A stretch of DNA of 64,000 nt from Chitinophagaceae bacterium (GTDB lineage Bacteria; Bacteroidota; Bacteroidia; Chitinophagales; Chitinophagaceae): contig JAIXOJ010000007.1 in assembly GCA_027486835.1 (NCBI GenBank), forward strand, positions 1 through 64,000, in the 5' to 3' direction. Positions 34,417 through 42,759 of this stretch are shown here, piece by piece; within the stretch, counting starts at the first letter, position 1; each line of letters begins with the position of its first letter. A program made the position numbers and the translations under genes. The notes beneath the pieces are model-generated. The model worked only from the letters and a program-made list of their open reading frames with translations, ran no database searches and had not been told where the DNA came from.

Positions 34417-34711
34417 CCAGGAAACGTTAGACAGCATCAAACGACTTGCTGCAGCTGCTTATACACCAAGTCAGGTGCGATTTGCCTTAGGGCTAGAAAA
34501 GGAAGCGTTTGAGGCCGCTATGAATGATGAAAATCACCCTGTTTGCATTGCTTACTTTAAAGGATTCCTCAGTTCCGAATTATCCATACGAGAAGCTGCT
34601 TTTAAATTAGCCCGTATGGGTAGCAATCCGGCGATTGTACAAGCATTGAAAGACTTTGAATATACCAGAAACCAAATCAAAAAAGATGGATTTACCTGCC
34701 AAGAGATATAA
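34406..34711 (+). CDS. Hypothetical protein upstream of terminase
   Basis: 101 residues from the ATG at 34406, which overlaps the preceding gene's end. Helical: YTPSQVRFALGLEKEAFEAAM looks like a helix-turn-helix of the type found in small terminase or DNA-recognition proteins. It could be part of a two-protein small-terminase system with the next gene. Confidence 0.5.
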   Translation: MIYNQETLDSIKRLAAAAYTPSQVRFALGLEKEAFEAAMNDENHPVCIAYFKGFLSSELSIREAAFKLARMGSNPAIVQALKDFEYTRNQIKKDGFTCQEI

Positions 34712-35222
34712 GCAAGACCATATCGATGCTATTGTTAGACATATTGAATCAGATGGCGAATATGAACTAACTGAATTCCAAAAAGAATTGATGTTTAGGG
34801 CTCAATTTGCGGATGAAAAATGTAGAGACCCGAAAAATAGCAAGGAACAAATTGCCAACTTTATCAAAAACAGATTTGAAGTATCAAGGGATACCGCATT
34901 TAGGATTATTGGCTATGCTGAAGCTATTTACTCTACCTCCAGACCGCTGCATAAGTTATATGAAATTCAAAATAGAATTGAATACCTAAAAAAGAAGATA
35001 CATGAATGCTATGTAGATAAACTTTTTTATGAAGCAGCTCAACTGGAAAAGGTACTGTTTAACTATTACAAAATATACCCAGAAGTAAAGGAAAGGCGGT
35101 CACCGAAGAATATCACCTACAACATCCAAATGAATTTCCAAGAACCTGAAATTTCCGTTAATGAGGCTTTGGATAATGCTGATGAAATCATTAAAAGTAT
35201 TGAGGATAAAGAACAATGGTAG
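34686..35222 (+). CDS. Terminase small-subunit-like protein
   Basis: 178 residues from the ATG at 34686 (a TTG 30 bp upstream is possible). Helical, with a DNA-binding-like N-terminal half (VSRDTAFRIIGYAEAIY) and a coiled region near ELQNRIEYLKKKI. It overlaps the large terminase start by 7 bp. Small terminase is inferred from position and size. Confidence 0.6.
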   Translation: MDLPAKRYKQDHIDAIVRHIESDGEYELTEFQKELMFRAQFADEKCRDPKNSKEQIANFIKNRFEVSRDTAFRIIGYAEAIYSTSRPLHKLYEIQNRIEYLKKKIHECYVDKLFYEAAQLEKVLFNYYKIYPEVKERRSPKNITYNIQMNFQEPEISVNEALDNADEIIKSIEDKEQW

Positions 35223-36805
35223 CACTCGATACAATTGAAGTAAACCTCCATGATTCTCAAGCATTAATTCAGATAGTTAATGCCAATATCACTATTGCAG
35301 CTTGGCAAAGGGCGGGTGGTAAAACAGGTGGTGGTATTGGACCACGATTAGTGCATTTGTCGGAGGTGATGCCACGTAGCCAAATCTTACTGTTTTCGGA
35401 TACCTACGAAAGGCTGATGGACAGAATTGTACCCAACATCACCGAATTCCTCACTAATAAACTAGGGCTGATTGAGGGTGAAGATTATGTCAAGTACAAG
35501 AAGCCTCCAGACAACTGGGATAAACCAAATGTTCCATTGGATAAGTACGATAAAGTAATCTCTTTTGCTACTGGGATGGCATTGTGCCTAGTGAGCTTGA
35601 GAGTGGAAGGGTCGGCCAATGCCTTCAATGCTCAGGCCGCAATAGGTGATGAGGTTAAATACTGTGATGAAACCAAAATAAATACAGAGGTATTGCCTGC
35701 ACTGCGTGGTGCGATTGAGAAGTTCGGACATTTACCAGAGTATATGTCCGTCTGGATGTTTACGGACAAATTTGGTCCAAAAATAAAGTGGGTTTTAAAG
35801 AAGAAAAAACTCATGAACCAGCGTGCAATTGACGCGATTATCCATCTACAGTTGATTGCTTTTAGATTGGAAAAAGAAATGCTCACGTTAAAGGAAAGAA
35901 ATAATCCTAAAGCTTATTACGAAACCAAAATAGAGCATGATCGTGTAGTTTCAAAAGCTAATGAAATACGCAAAATAGTTTTGTACTATAGCGACATGAA
36001 GCCCTACGAAAACAAAAAAACAGTAGGTGAGCGGTATTTCAGGACTCAAAGGCGCAACTGTAAGTCTCAGTTCGAATACAACGTGTCTATTCTTAATCAT
36101 GACCCCGATAAAGCTGAATTCTGTTATTATCCTAGCCTTACGAGTAGAAGAAAGTATCAGGTGCAGGATAGAGCAGACTATAACCCTACATTACCCTTCT
36201 TTGTAGCGGCTGATTATAACTTCAAAATATTCCCACTACCAGTAGCGCAACATGATTACTTGCCTAATAGCATGAATAAAACCTTCAACATGGTTGATTC
36301 CATCTTTACGCTATACCCTGATGGTATGGAAGATGGCATTGCATTGTTATGCGAGAAGTACAAGGATCATCAAAAGAAGGTAGTTCATTACATTTATGAT
36401 CACACAGCCATTGCCAGGAATCCACTTAAGACAACCTACTTTAGTGAGTTCATTAGAATGTTTGAAGTGCGCGGATGGCATGTAATACCTCACTATATTG
36501 GGTCAGCACCAGACCATGATATTAAGTTTGAAATAATCAAGCGTATACTAGAAACAGAAGGAGATAACGCAGTCATGTTCAACGAGATAGAAGCAGCTCA
36601 ACTACTGGTAAGCATGGAGAACACCCCTGCCAAGCTATCTAAAGGCAAGACAGAAAAAGACAAGTCATCTGAAACAAACCCAGATTGGCCACCCGAGGAC
36701 AGCACTCACTTTGGCGATGCATTCGATATGCTAGTCTATGGTGTATATGAATTAGACCTACTCAACTATAATAGCAGCAACGACACAGGCATCATGATAC
36801 AATAG
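35216..36805 (+). CDS. Terminase large subunit
   Basis: 529 residues. N-terminal ATPase: an atypical Walker A (WQRAGGKTGG) near residues 31-40 and Walker B AAIGDE at about residue 143. C-terminal nuclease part: FFVAADYNF near residue 333 carries the first metal-binding aspartate, and HFGDAFDM near the end a later one. These are the signatures of the packaging motor that cuts and translocates DNA. The usual deviating Walker A of large terminases supports the call. Confidence 0.85.
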   Translation: MVALDTIEVNLHDSQALIQIVNANITIAAWQRAGGKTGGGIGPRLVHLSEVMPRSQILLFSDTYERLMDRIVPNITEFLTNKLGLIEGEDYVKYKKPPDNWDKPNVPLDKYDKVISFATGMALCLVSLRVEGSANAFNAQAAIGDEVKYCDETKINTEVLPALRGAIEKFGHLPEYMSVWMFTDKFGPKIKWVLKKKKLMNQRAIDAIIHLQLIAFRLEKEMLTLKERNNPKAYYETKIEHDRVVSKANEIRKIVLYYSDMKPYENKKTVGERYFRTQRRNCKSQFEYNVSILNHDPDKAEFCYYPSLTSRRKYQVQDRADYNPTLPFFVAADYNFKIFPLPVAQHDYLPNSMNKTFNMVDSIFTLYPDGMEDGIALLCEKYKDHQKKVVHYIYDHTAIARNPLKTTYFSEFIRMFEVRGWHVIPHYIGSAPDHDIKFEIIKRILETEGDNAVMFNEIEAAQLLVSMENTPAKLSKGKTEKDKSSETNPDWPPEDSTHFGDAFDMLVYGVYELDLLNYNSSNDTGIMIQ

Positions 36806-36875
36806 CTAGGGTGTTGGCTTTGCCCCGTGCTTTACGCTCATACACGGTATCCGCTTCAATCACTAACACATCAAT

Positions 36876-36981
36876 GGTATCTCTAGTAAGGGGTGTCCGC
36901 GCAGCTCACGGGTATGTCCAGTAAGGGCGGACGCTGTGCGGACAGTTTTACGGGTATGTCCAGTAAGGGCGGCAGCCGCCG
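36876..36981. repeat. GC-rich direct and inverted repeats after terminase
   Basis: The 23-bp sequence ACGGGTATGTCCAGTAAGGG plus CGG is present exactly at 36908-36930 and 36950-36972, with a diverged third copy starting near 36876. GTCCGCGCAGC (36895-36905) pairs with GCTGTGCGGAC (36933-36943), and GGCGGC-A-GCCGCC (36969-36981) is a perfect palindrome. Composition is far richer in G and C than the surroundings. A packaging (pac/cos) or replication site is possible. Confidence 0.6.
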
Positions 36982-37027
36982 CACCTCATAACCACGATTT
37001 TATACATATTACCCCCGAATTGCCCTA

Positions 37028-37245
37028 ATGTTAACGTTTTAACATATCTATGTGGGTCGGGTGTCCGCTCAATTTTGGGATAGGTCACGCCGTGCTGTCT
37101 GGCAGACAATCAGACAATTTTTGCCAAAAAATTGCCTGAAAGCCTTGACAGATAAGGGTTTTAGGTTCAAAATATCAGACTTACGACTATTTTATATTTT
37201 TTAACAAATTTATGTTAGCCATTTGGCTAACTTTTCGTATCTTTA
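37028..37245. promoter_or_regulatory. Operator-like palindromes and promoter before the accessory block
   Basis: Perfect palindromes ATGTTAA-CGTT-TTAACAT (37028-37045) and GTTAGCC-ATTT-GGCTAAC (37214-37231) lie in a 490-bp non-coding stretch. TATCTTTA (37238-37245), one base off the Bacteroidota -7 box, directly follows the second palindrome, placing the palindrome where a repressor would block the promoter of the 37297 gene. Confidence 0.5.
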
Positions 37246-37296
37246 TGAGGTAATAAAAACGGTGAGACACACCGCCCAAAAACTGTTTTTACAATT

Positions 37297-37692
37297 ATGG
37301 CTACGCCAAAACCCACTAGTGATGCAAAGGCATCAGAAAACAAAGACAACCAGGCAGCAGCACCAGTACCAGCCCCCAAAATGGAGGTGGTGAAACCTCA
37401 ACCAGTTTCAGACCAGTTGCCTTTAGACGAGCGATTGCATAAGCTCAATATGTTGTACTCCCTGCACTCGAAGTATAACAAGTTGCAAGAAAGCAAACTG
37501 AAACTTTCAGAGTTCGAAACAGAGAAGGGCGACACCCCGCTAACGTTGAACATCTTCGATAACAACAGCCGCCACACGGTCAACTTTCAAACCTCTAACG
37601 TGGAGGTGATTAAAGAAGTTATTGAATGCGTGAAAAAATCCATTGATAACAGGTTGCTAGCCCTAGCGCCGCAAATCGATTGGAAACAATGA
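37297..37692 (+). CDS. Hypothetical protein with proline/alanine-rich N-terminus
   Basis: 131 residues. The first 45 are disordered, rich in P, A, K; the rest is helical with a basic, charged core (NMLYSLHSKYNKLQESKLKLSEFE). Not recognised. It opens the accessory operon behind a palindrome-controlled promoter and overlaps the next gene by 13 bp. Confidence 0.6.
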   Translation: MATPKPTSDAKASENKDNQAAAPVPAPKMEVVKPQPVSDQLPLDERLHKLNMLYSLHSKYNKLQESKLKLSEFETEKGDTPLTLNIFDNNSRHTVNFQTSNVEVIKEVIECVKKSIDNRLLALAPQIDWKQ

Positions 37693-37898
37693 GTAATAGG
37701 GCAAAATGTATAGGGCATTGCATGGACTTCTTAAAGTCCATGCAATTAGAAAACATTTTTAACGAAAAGGATTTTAACTATGTGTACAGGAAAGCGGGAG
37801 GCGCTTACTTAAATCCCTACACGCTAGGGCTAGACATAGCCGACTACATCATTTTTAACTTTAGAAAATCAAACAATGAATCAAGAATTATTAAATAG
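37680..37898 (+). CDS. Small hypothetical protein
   Basis: 72 residues, not recognised, overlapping both neighbours (13 and 23 bp). Helical, cysteine near the N-terminus, no motif. Confidence 0.5.
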   Translation: METMSNRAKCIGHCMDFLKSMQLENIFNEKDFNYVYRKAGGAYLNPYTLGLDIADYIIFNFRKSNNESRIIK

Positions 37899-38199
37899 AC
37901 GTGAGGAATTGCGCAGCCTTTCTACAGGCTTCGCAATTGGAGTAAGAGAAGGTATTTTGTCAAGTGTAAACCAAGGCTTAGTAAACTACTACAGGGAGCA
38001 AGGCCACCATGAACTAAAGCCTTTCAACCGCTGGAAGGAAGAAGGGTTTAAAATTAAGAAGGGCAGTAAAGCCCTGCTATTGTGGGGAGAGCCTAAGAAG
38101 AAGAAAACCGAAGCGGAAAAGGAACAGGAGGAAGAAGCAGGAAAATTTTTTCCAGTAGCTTATGTATTTTCAAACCTGCAAGTTGAACCGATGCAATAG
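37876..38199 (+). CDS. ArdC-like N-terminal domain protein
   Basis: 107 residues. FNRWKEEGFKIKKGSKALLLW follows the ssDNA-binding N-terminal pattern of ArdC antirestriction proteins (RWKEEGYxVKKGEKA), followed by PVAYVFSNLQ. The usual C-terminal metallopeptidase domain is absent, so this is a stand-alone ssDNA-binding half. Role in protecting entering phage DNA is inferred. Confidence 0.6.
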   Translation: MNQELLNRREELRSLSTGFAIGVREGILSSVNQGLVNYYREQGHHELKPFNRWKEEGFKIKKGSKALLLWGEPKKKKTEAEKEQEEEAGKFFPVAYVFSNLQVEPMQ

Positions 38200-38211
38200 G
38201 ATAAGCCAGCA

Positions 38212-38410
38212 AATAAAAGGGGTTCGCAATGCGCGAGCCTCTTTTATTAGTTTTAATCTAATGTGCTTTTGCGCAAAAATTTTCTTGCCTCCGGCAATTA
38301 AATAGGTATCTGCTTATCCTAAATATTGCTTAGTAGTGGCAATATTTAGGGCAGATGGTTAAGCGTTATTAACTAAAGAACTCCTGAATAATGGGAGTTC
38401 TTTAGTTAAT
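38212..38410 (+). terminator. Cluster of three strong hairpins
   Basis: AATAAAAG...CTTTTATT (38212-38248) forms an imperfect terminator-like hairpin after the ArdC-like gene. Then a perfect 12-bp stem, CCTAAATATTGC with GCAATATTTAGG (38318-38350, 9-base loop), and a perfect 17-bp stem starting ATTAACTAAAG (38368-38410, 9-base loop). The last lies about 70 bp before the next promoter and may also insulate or regulate it. Confidence 0.6.
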
Positions 38411-38476
38411 AAAAAGCGGAATTGTTAAATTTTGTGAATACCCAAAAAAAAGCTTTCTCTGTACACAATAATAATG

Positions 38477-38484
38477 TACATTTG
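38477..38484 (+). promoter_or_regulatory. -7 promoter element
   Basis: TACATTTG matches the Bacteroidota -7 consensus. A start near 38490 would exclude a GTG at 38487 and favours the ATG at 38523. The -33 region is weak (TTTC near 38455). Confidence 0.55.
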
Positions 38485-38522
38485 CAGTGTCAAATAATTA
38501 CTCACCAAATCAATTAAATACC

Positions 38523-39218
38523 ATGTTATTAAAAAAAATGAGATTAGCAGTAGAGAATGGAACTGCAAAACCATTAACTCTTGAAGTTGCTAAAATGTTA
38601 AAAGGTCAAAGAATACAAGTAATCCATTTTGGTTATAGAGGTCAAGATGAAGCGACCGATTTTGTAGTTGGTGAAATTGTAAGTCAATGGGATTTAGCAG
38701 CATTAGAGAAAGATGAGAAACTGTTCCCAAATGGGAGCAGACAAACTTACTGGTCAACATTTGGCGAAGAAAAAATCAATGAATTCAAAAACAAATTGGT
38801 TCTTTTAGATGAAGATGGGAAAAACAACTTTATCTATTGTCACTCAAAATCAAGAGAATTCGACGAACCTACATTCACACGCTCCGATGTAAACAGAGCA
38901 GTCTTTTTTATCATTATTGAACCAGTAGAGTGCTTGGAAATAAAATCAATTATTCCAGGTACTAACAGGGTTAACACTGTTTTATTTGCAGTTTCTCTAG
39001 GATTAATTTCGGAAAAACTGCCATTCCTAGCTGAAAGGAAAGTGATCTCAATAGAATTTAAAAAAATAACACTTCAAGCAAATGAATACATAGATAACTC
39101 AGACCTATGCATTAAAGAGATTGACCAAGTCAAACCTACTGATGATGAAGCGAGATTGTGGCGAGAGTTTTATCAGAAAACGACAACAAACGCTTTGCCC
39201 AAAGGAGGTGTACTATGA
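38523..39218 (+). CDS. Hypothetical accessory protein
   Basis: 231 residues from the ATG at 38523, chosen because the promoter element excludes the GTG at 38487. Mixed alpha/beta, not recognised. It has its own promoter and starts the accessory block after the hairpins. It overlaps the next gene (ATGA at 39215-39218). Confidence 0.6.
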   Translation: MLLKKMRLAVENGTAKPLTLEVAKMLKGQRIQVIHFGYRGQDEATDFVVGEIVSQWDLAALEKDEKLFPNGSRQTYWSTFGEEKINEFKNKLVLLDEDGKNNFIYCHSKSREFDEPTFTRSDVNRAVFFIIIEPVECLEIKSIIPGTNRVNTVLFAVSLGLISEKLPFLAERKVISIEFKKITLQANEYIDNSDLCIKEIDQVKPTDDEARLWREFYQKTTTNALPKGGVL

Positions 39219-39550
39219 AAACCAAAGTTTATTCGGTGAGGTTAAAAAGCCTCACCGAGATTTCACCCAAATGTTTGAAAGCAATTGCTTTCGATGGTTC
39301 TGAAGCTTTTATTCCCAAGTCTGTTTTCTTTGGCAATGATTATGATGTGCAGAAATCAAATGCTTACTGGATTGCAGCTTGGTTTCTTGATAAGCCAGAA
39401 AATAAATTGCAGTACAGCGATAAAAAAGAAGGTTGGTTTAATCCTGATAAAAGAACGGTAGAACCTAGCTACTATTTCAAAATTGAACACCATAAACCAG
39501 ATAGGATAGAGCCTATTCAAAATAATTTTATTCAAGAATTAAAAAAGTAA
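39215..39550 (+). CDS. Hypothetical accessory protein with strong Shine-Dalgarno
   Basis: 111 residues. AAAGGAGG at 39201-39208, six bases before the ATG, is a near-perfect Shine-Dalgarno, rare among genes of this window. The protein is basic and not recognised (WFNPDKRTVEPSYYFKIEHH). The strong ribosome site suggests high expression. Confidence 0.6.
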   Translation: MKTKVYSVRLKSLTEISPKCLKAIAFDGSEAFIPKSVFFGNDYDVQKSNAYWIAAWFLDKPENKLQYSDKKEGWFNPDKRTVEPSYYFKIEHHKPDRIEPIQNNFIQELKK

Positions 39551-39552
39551 TT

Positions 39553-39831
39553 ATGAAAAAGAGCTTACTTACATTTGATAACATTAGTATAGAAACAAAG
39601 AATTTCCTATTTACCGCAGAAGGCCATAGCGGTTATAGAGGCTTTTTAGCGTGCTTTTTTATGATGGATCATGCAATGGAATTTGCCAAGCATTATGAAG
39701 ATTGGTGTTCTGATGAATGCCTCAAAGCCATAGAAGGCGGAGAAGTTGAATTTGCTAAATATGTAGAAAAGTATGGCAAAGTAGTATTTGCTGATTATAG
39801 CGGAATGAAGTACTGTGTAGAATTGATTTAG
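39553..39831 (+). CDS. Hypothetical accessory protein
   Basis: 92 residues, acidic, aromatic-rich, not recognised. It starts two bases after the previous stop, so it is part of the same operon. Confidence 0.55.
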   Translation: MKKSLLTFDNISIETKNFLFTAEGHSGYRGFLACFFMMDHAMEFAKHYEDWCSDECLKAIEGGEVEFAKYVEKYGKVVFADYSGMKYCVELI

Positions 39832-39911
39832 TGCTACAACTTTTCTATATCATAAAACTGCAATTGAATCTACATGGCAAAACATTGTATTATCTAACTA
39901 ATCATTAATTT

Positions 39912-40259
39912 ATGAAAGTAATTGTTGAAACACAAAAAGAAGAGTTAATTAAAAAACTAAAGCCAATTATTCATGCAGCAAAAAATTACCAAGGCCATTT
40001 TAACGCAACAACACTGCATAGTAATGCTGACTTTGTTGTTATGGATAACATTCATAAAAAAGCGTGTCTTACAATTTTAGCTACAGTAAATAAAGAATTT
40101 ATCATAGGTTCTGGTAGTGGTCATATCTGGGTTGCTCAGCATACTGCAACACAAATTACTTATTCTTTTAGTCAGAATAAATTACAGGTAGTACCAGGAG
40201 AGCAAATAGCAATTAATGGCATTCATGATCGTTTACTTTTAATAACTGACGAAAAATAA
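39912..40259 (+). CDS. Small protein, first gene of the helicase-IbrAB cassette
   Basis: 115 residues, beta-rich, not recognised. Its stop overlaps the helicase ATG (TAATG at 40257-40261). In the coupled cassette it could be a regulatory or DNA-binding partner. It is separated from the upstream gene by 80 bp, so the cassette may have its own promoter. Confidence 0.55.
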   Translation: MKVIVETQKEELIKKLKPIIHAAKNYQGHFNATTLHSNADFVVMDNIHKKACLTILATVNKEFIIGSGSGHIWVAQHTATQITYSFSQNKLQVVPGEQIAINGIHDRLLLITDEK

Positions 40260-41485
40260 TGGAATTCTTAACCCATCAACAAACGGCTAAAACAAAGCTT
40301 CTACCAAACAAGGTAGGCGCTTTGTTTATGAAAATGGGAGCGGGCAAAACCCGTGTGGCTATTGCGCTCGTAAATGCAGTTGATGCAGTTGATTTGGTTG
40401 TTTGGATTTCGCCATTGCGCACAATTAAACCAATTGACCCATCAATTAAACCCATCAGTGAAGAAATAAAAAAGTGGGGTGGGTTCAATTGTCAAATAGT
40501 AATTTATATTGGTATTGAAACAATACAATCCAGCGATAAACAGTATTTGGAATTGCTCAATAAAGTTAAAGATGCTAATCGTTGCTTTATTGTTATTGAT
40601 GAAAGCATTACCATCAAAAATGTAACTGCAAAAAGGACCAATAGAGTACTTGAATTAGCAAAAATGGTAGAGTATAAATTAATTCTAAACGGTGAACCAA
40701 TCGTTAAGGACTTGTTGGATATCTATACTCAGATGCATTTTCTTAGCCCGTTAATACTAAATATGTCTTTTGCTGAGTTTAAGAATACTTATTGCTGCTA
40801 TACTAAGATTACTCAGCGATTTGGAAACTCTTATAAGACATACACTAAAGAATTTATAACAGGCTATGAAAACATTGATCACTTGTATTCGCTTATTGGA
40901 AACTATGTATTTGAATGTGATCTTGATTTGAATCTTACCAGGTACTATTCTGAATTGAATTATTGCCTAGATGATGAAGCAAGAGAAGAATACTACAGAC
41001 TCAAAGAAAAGTACCTTGACAATGAAAAACTAATGATGATGAACAATAATTTTTTCTTGGAACTAACCCAAAAAATGCAGCATATCTATTGCTGCACAGA
41101 AAGCAAGTTCGAAGCATTATCAGATTGGTTTCAAACGCACGATGAAGCTGGTACCATCATTTACTGTAAGTACGTTGCTAGTGTTAATGAGTGCAAAAAA
41201 AGATACCCGAAAGCGACTGTACTTAATTACCAGAGTGGCTGTTATTCCTATAACCTGCAGCATTTGCCCAATATGGTCAGGTTTGATAAAACATTTGATT
41301 GGGGGAAAGTCGTACAAGGGCTAGCTAGGAATTTTAGAATAGGCAGTCAAGGCGATTATCGTGTTCTTGACCTTACCGGAGATGTTGGGTTAGAGGAACT
41401 CATAAAAAAGAATAATCAAAAGAAGATTTCAACTTCTGAATATTTAAAAACAATTTCACTTAAAAAATTAAAGGAAGATTTATGA
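40259..41485 (+). CDS. SF2 (SNF2/DEAD-type) helicase
   Basis: 408 residues. Motif I MGAGKT (residues 26-31), motif II VIDES near residue 112, and a downstream RecA2-like half with QGLARNFRIGSQGDYRVLDL that fits motif VI (normally QRxxRxG). Compact size suggests a phage-type helicase. It overlaps the IbrA-like gene by 4 bp (ATGA). ATP-driven DNA or RNA remodelling is expected; partners are inferred from coupling. Confidence 0.7.
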   Translation: MEFLTHQQTAKTKLLPNKVGALFMKMGAGKTRVAIALVNAVDAVDLVVWISPLRTIKPIDPSIKPISEEIKKWGGFNCQIVIYIGIETIQSSDKQYLELLNKVKDANRCFIVIDESITIKNVTAKRTNRVLELAKMVEYKLILNGEPIVKDLLDIYTQMHFLSPLILNMSFAEFKNTYCCYTKITQRFGNSYKTYTKEFITGYENIDHLYSLIGNYVFECDLDLNLTRYYSELNYCLDDEAREEYYRLKEKYLDNEKLMMMNNNFFLELTQKMQHIYCCTESKFEALSDWFQTHDEAGTIIYCKYVASVNECKKRYPKATVLNYQSGCYSYNLQHLPNMVRFDKTFDWGKVVQGLARNFRIGSQGDYRVLDLTGDVGLEELIKKNNQKKISTSEYLKTISLKKLKEDL

Positions 41486-42759
41486 ATGTTTACGAATCTG
41501 CAATGAACAGACTTTCTTTCTTGTTTCAAGAATTTGAGCAAATTATTATATCCTTTTCAGGAGGTAAAGACAGTGGTGTAATGCTCAATTTAGCTATTGA
41601 TTATGCCACAAAAACAAATCAACTACATAAACTAGCTGTTTATCATATTGATTATGAAGCTCAATATGAAATGACTACTGATTATGTAACCAGGATATTT
41701 AACTCCCTTCCAAAATCTGTAAAAAAATATTGGATTTGCCTGCCAATAAAAGCTCAATGTTCCACTTCTATGTTTCAAAGCTTCTGGCAACCATGGCTTA
41801 TAAAAGATAAAGACAAATGGTGTAGGCAATTGCCTGAAAATTCAATTAATGAGACTAATTTTAAAGAGTTTGATTATGAGGTTAGTGATTATGATTTTAA
41901 TTTAAAATTCGCTTCATGGATTTCAAAAAACATTAAGACTTGCTTTTTAATTGGGATTAGAACACAAGAAAGTTTACACAGATATAAGGCAATTAATAAA
42001 TTTTCTGATAAAAACGAGTACAAGTCAAAGAAATACACAACAAAAGTCTGTAACAACTGCTATAATGCTTACCCAATTTACGATTGGCAGGTTGAAGATA
42101 TTTGGATAGCTAATGCAAAATTCAATTTTGATTATAACAAAATATATGATTTGATGTATCAAGCTGGAGTTCCAATAAACTCTATGCGAGTTGCCAGCCC
42201 ATTTAATGATGCCGCAACTGAAAGCCTAAAACTATATAAGGCTATCGACCCAACCAATTGGGGCAAATTAATTGGCCGTGTGAATGGTGTAAATTTTACT
42301 GGATTGTATGGAGGTACAACTGCAATGGGATGGAATTCCATAACAAAACCAAATCATTTTACTTGGAAAGAGTACATGTATTTTTTACTAAACACATTGC
42401 CAGAAGAAACAAGAGAAATATACTTAAAGAAATTAAAGGTATCTTTTGCTTATTGGCTTGAAAAAGGAGGAGGTTTGCCAGTTGACATAGTTAATGAATT
42501 ACCAAAAAACTTAGAATTTGAAAATCTAGGTAAACCAACAAGCAATCGAAATTATACAGGCGATTATAGAGTAATCAAATTCAAAGAATACTTAGATGAA
42601 ATCGACATTAAAAACCCCAATTTGTTACCTACATATAAACGAATGTGTATTGCAATCATGAAAAATGATACAAGTTGCAAGACACTTGGATTTGGTCAAA
42701 CAAAAGATGAGTTAAATAGAAGAAAAAATATTATTGATAAATACAAATCACTATTATGA
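41482..42759 (+). CDS. IbrA-like PP-loop (PAPS reductase family, DUF3440)
   Basis: 425 residues. PP-loop SGGKDS at residues 26-31 binds ATP/AMP. Further family marks: IRTQESLHRY, a Cys-x2-Cys (VCNNCY), YPIYDWQVEDIW, and MYQAGVPINSMRV, which closely match IbrA-type DUF3440 proteins. Members transfer or adenylate sulfur-related substrates; the IbrA substrate is unknown. It is coupled to the IbrB-like gene by a 4-bp overlap, as in the E. coli prophage pair. Confidence 0.8.
   Translation: MNVYESAMNRLSFLFQEFEQIIISFSGGKDSGVMLNLAIDYATKTNQLHKLAVYHIDYEAQYEMTTDYVTRIFNSLPKSVKKYWICLPIKAQCSTSMFQSFWQPWLIKDKDKWCRQLPENSINETNFKEFDYEVSDYDFNLKFASWISKNIKTCFLIGIRTQESLHRYKAINKFSDKNEYKSKKYTTKVCNNCYNAYPIYDWQVEDIWIANAKFNFDYNKIYDLMYQAGVPINSMRVASPFNDAATESLKLYKAIDPTNWGKLIGRVNGVNFTGLYGGTTAMGWNSITKPNHFTWKEYMYFLLNTLPEETREIYLKKLKVSFAYWLEKGGGLPVDIVNELPKNLEFENLGKPTSNRNYTGDYRVIKFKEYLDEIDIKNPNLLPTYKRMCIAIMKNDTSCKTLGFGQTKDELNRRKNIIDKYKSLL

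Noticed and set aside
38487-38522. GTG start for the 38523 gene
   Set aside because: It lies at the predicted transcript start, just after the -7 box; the ATG at 38523 is more plausible.
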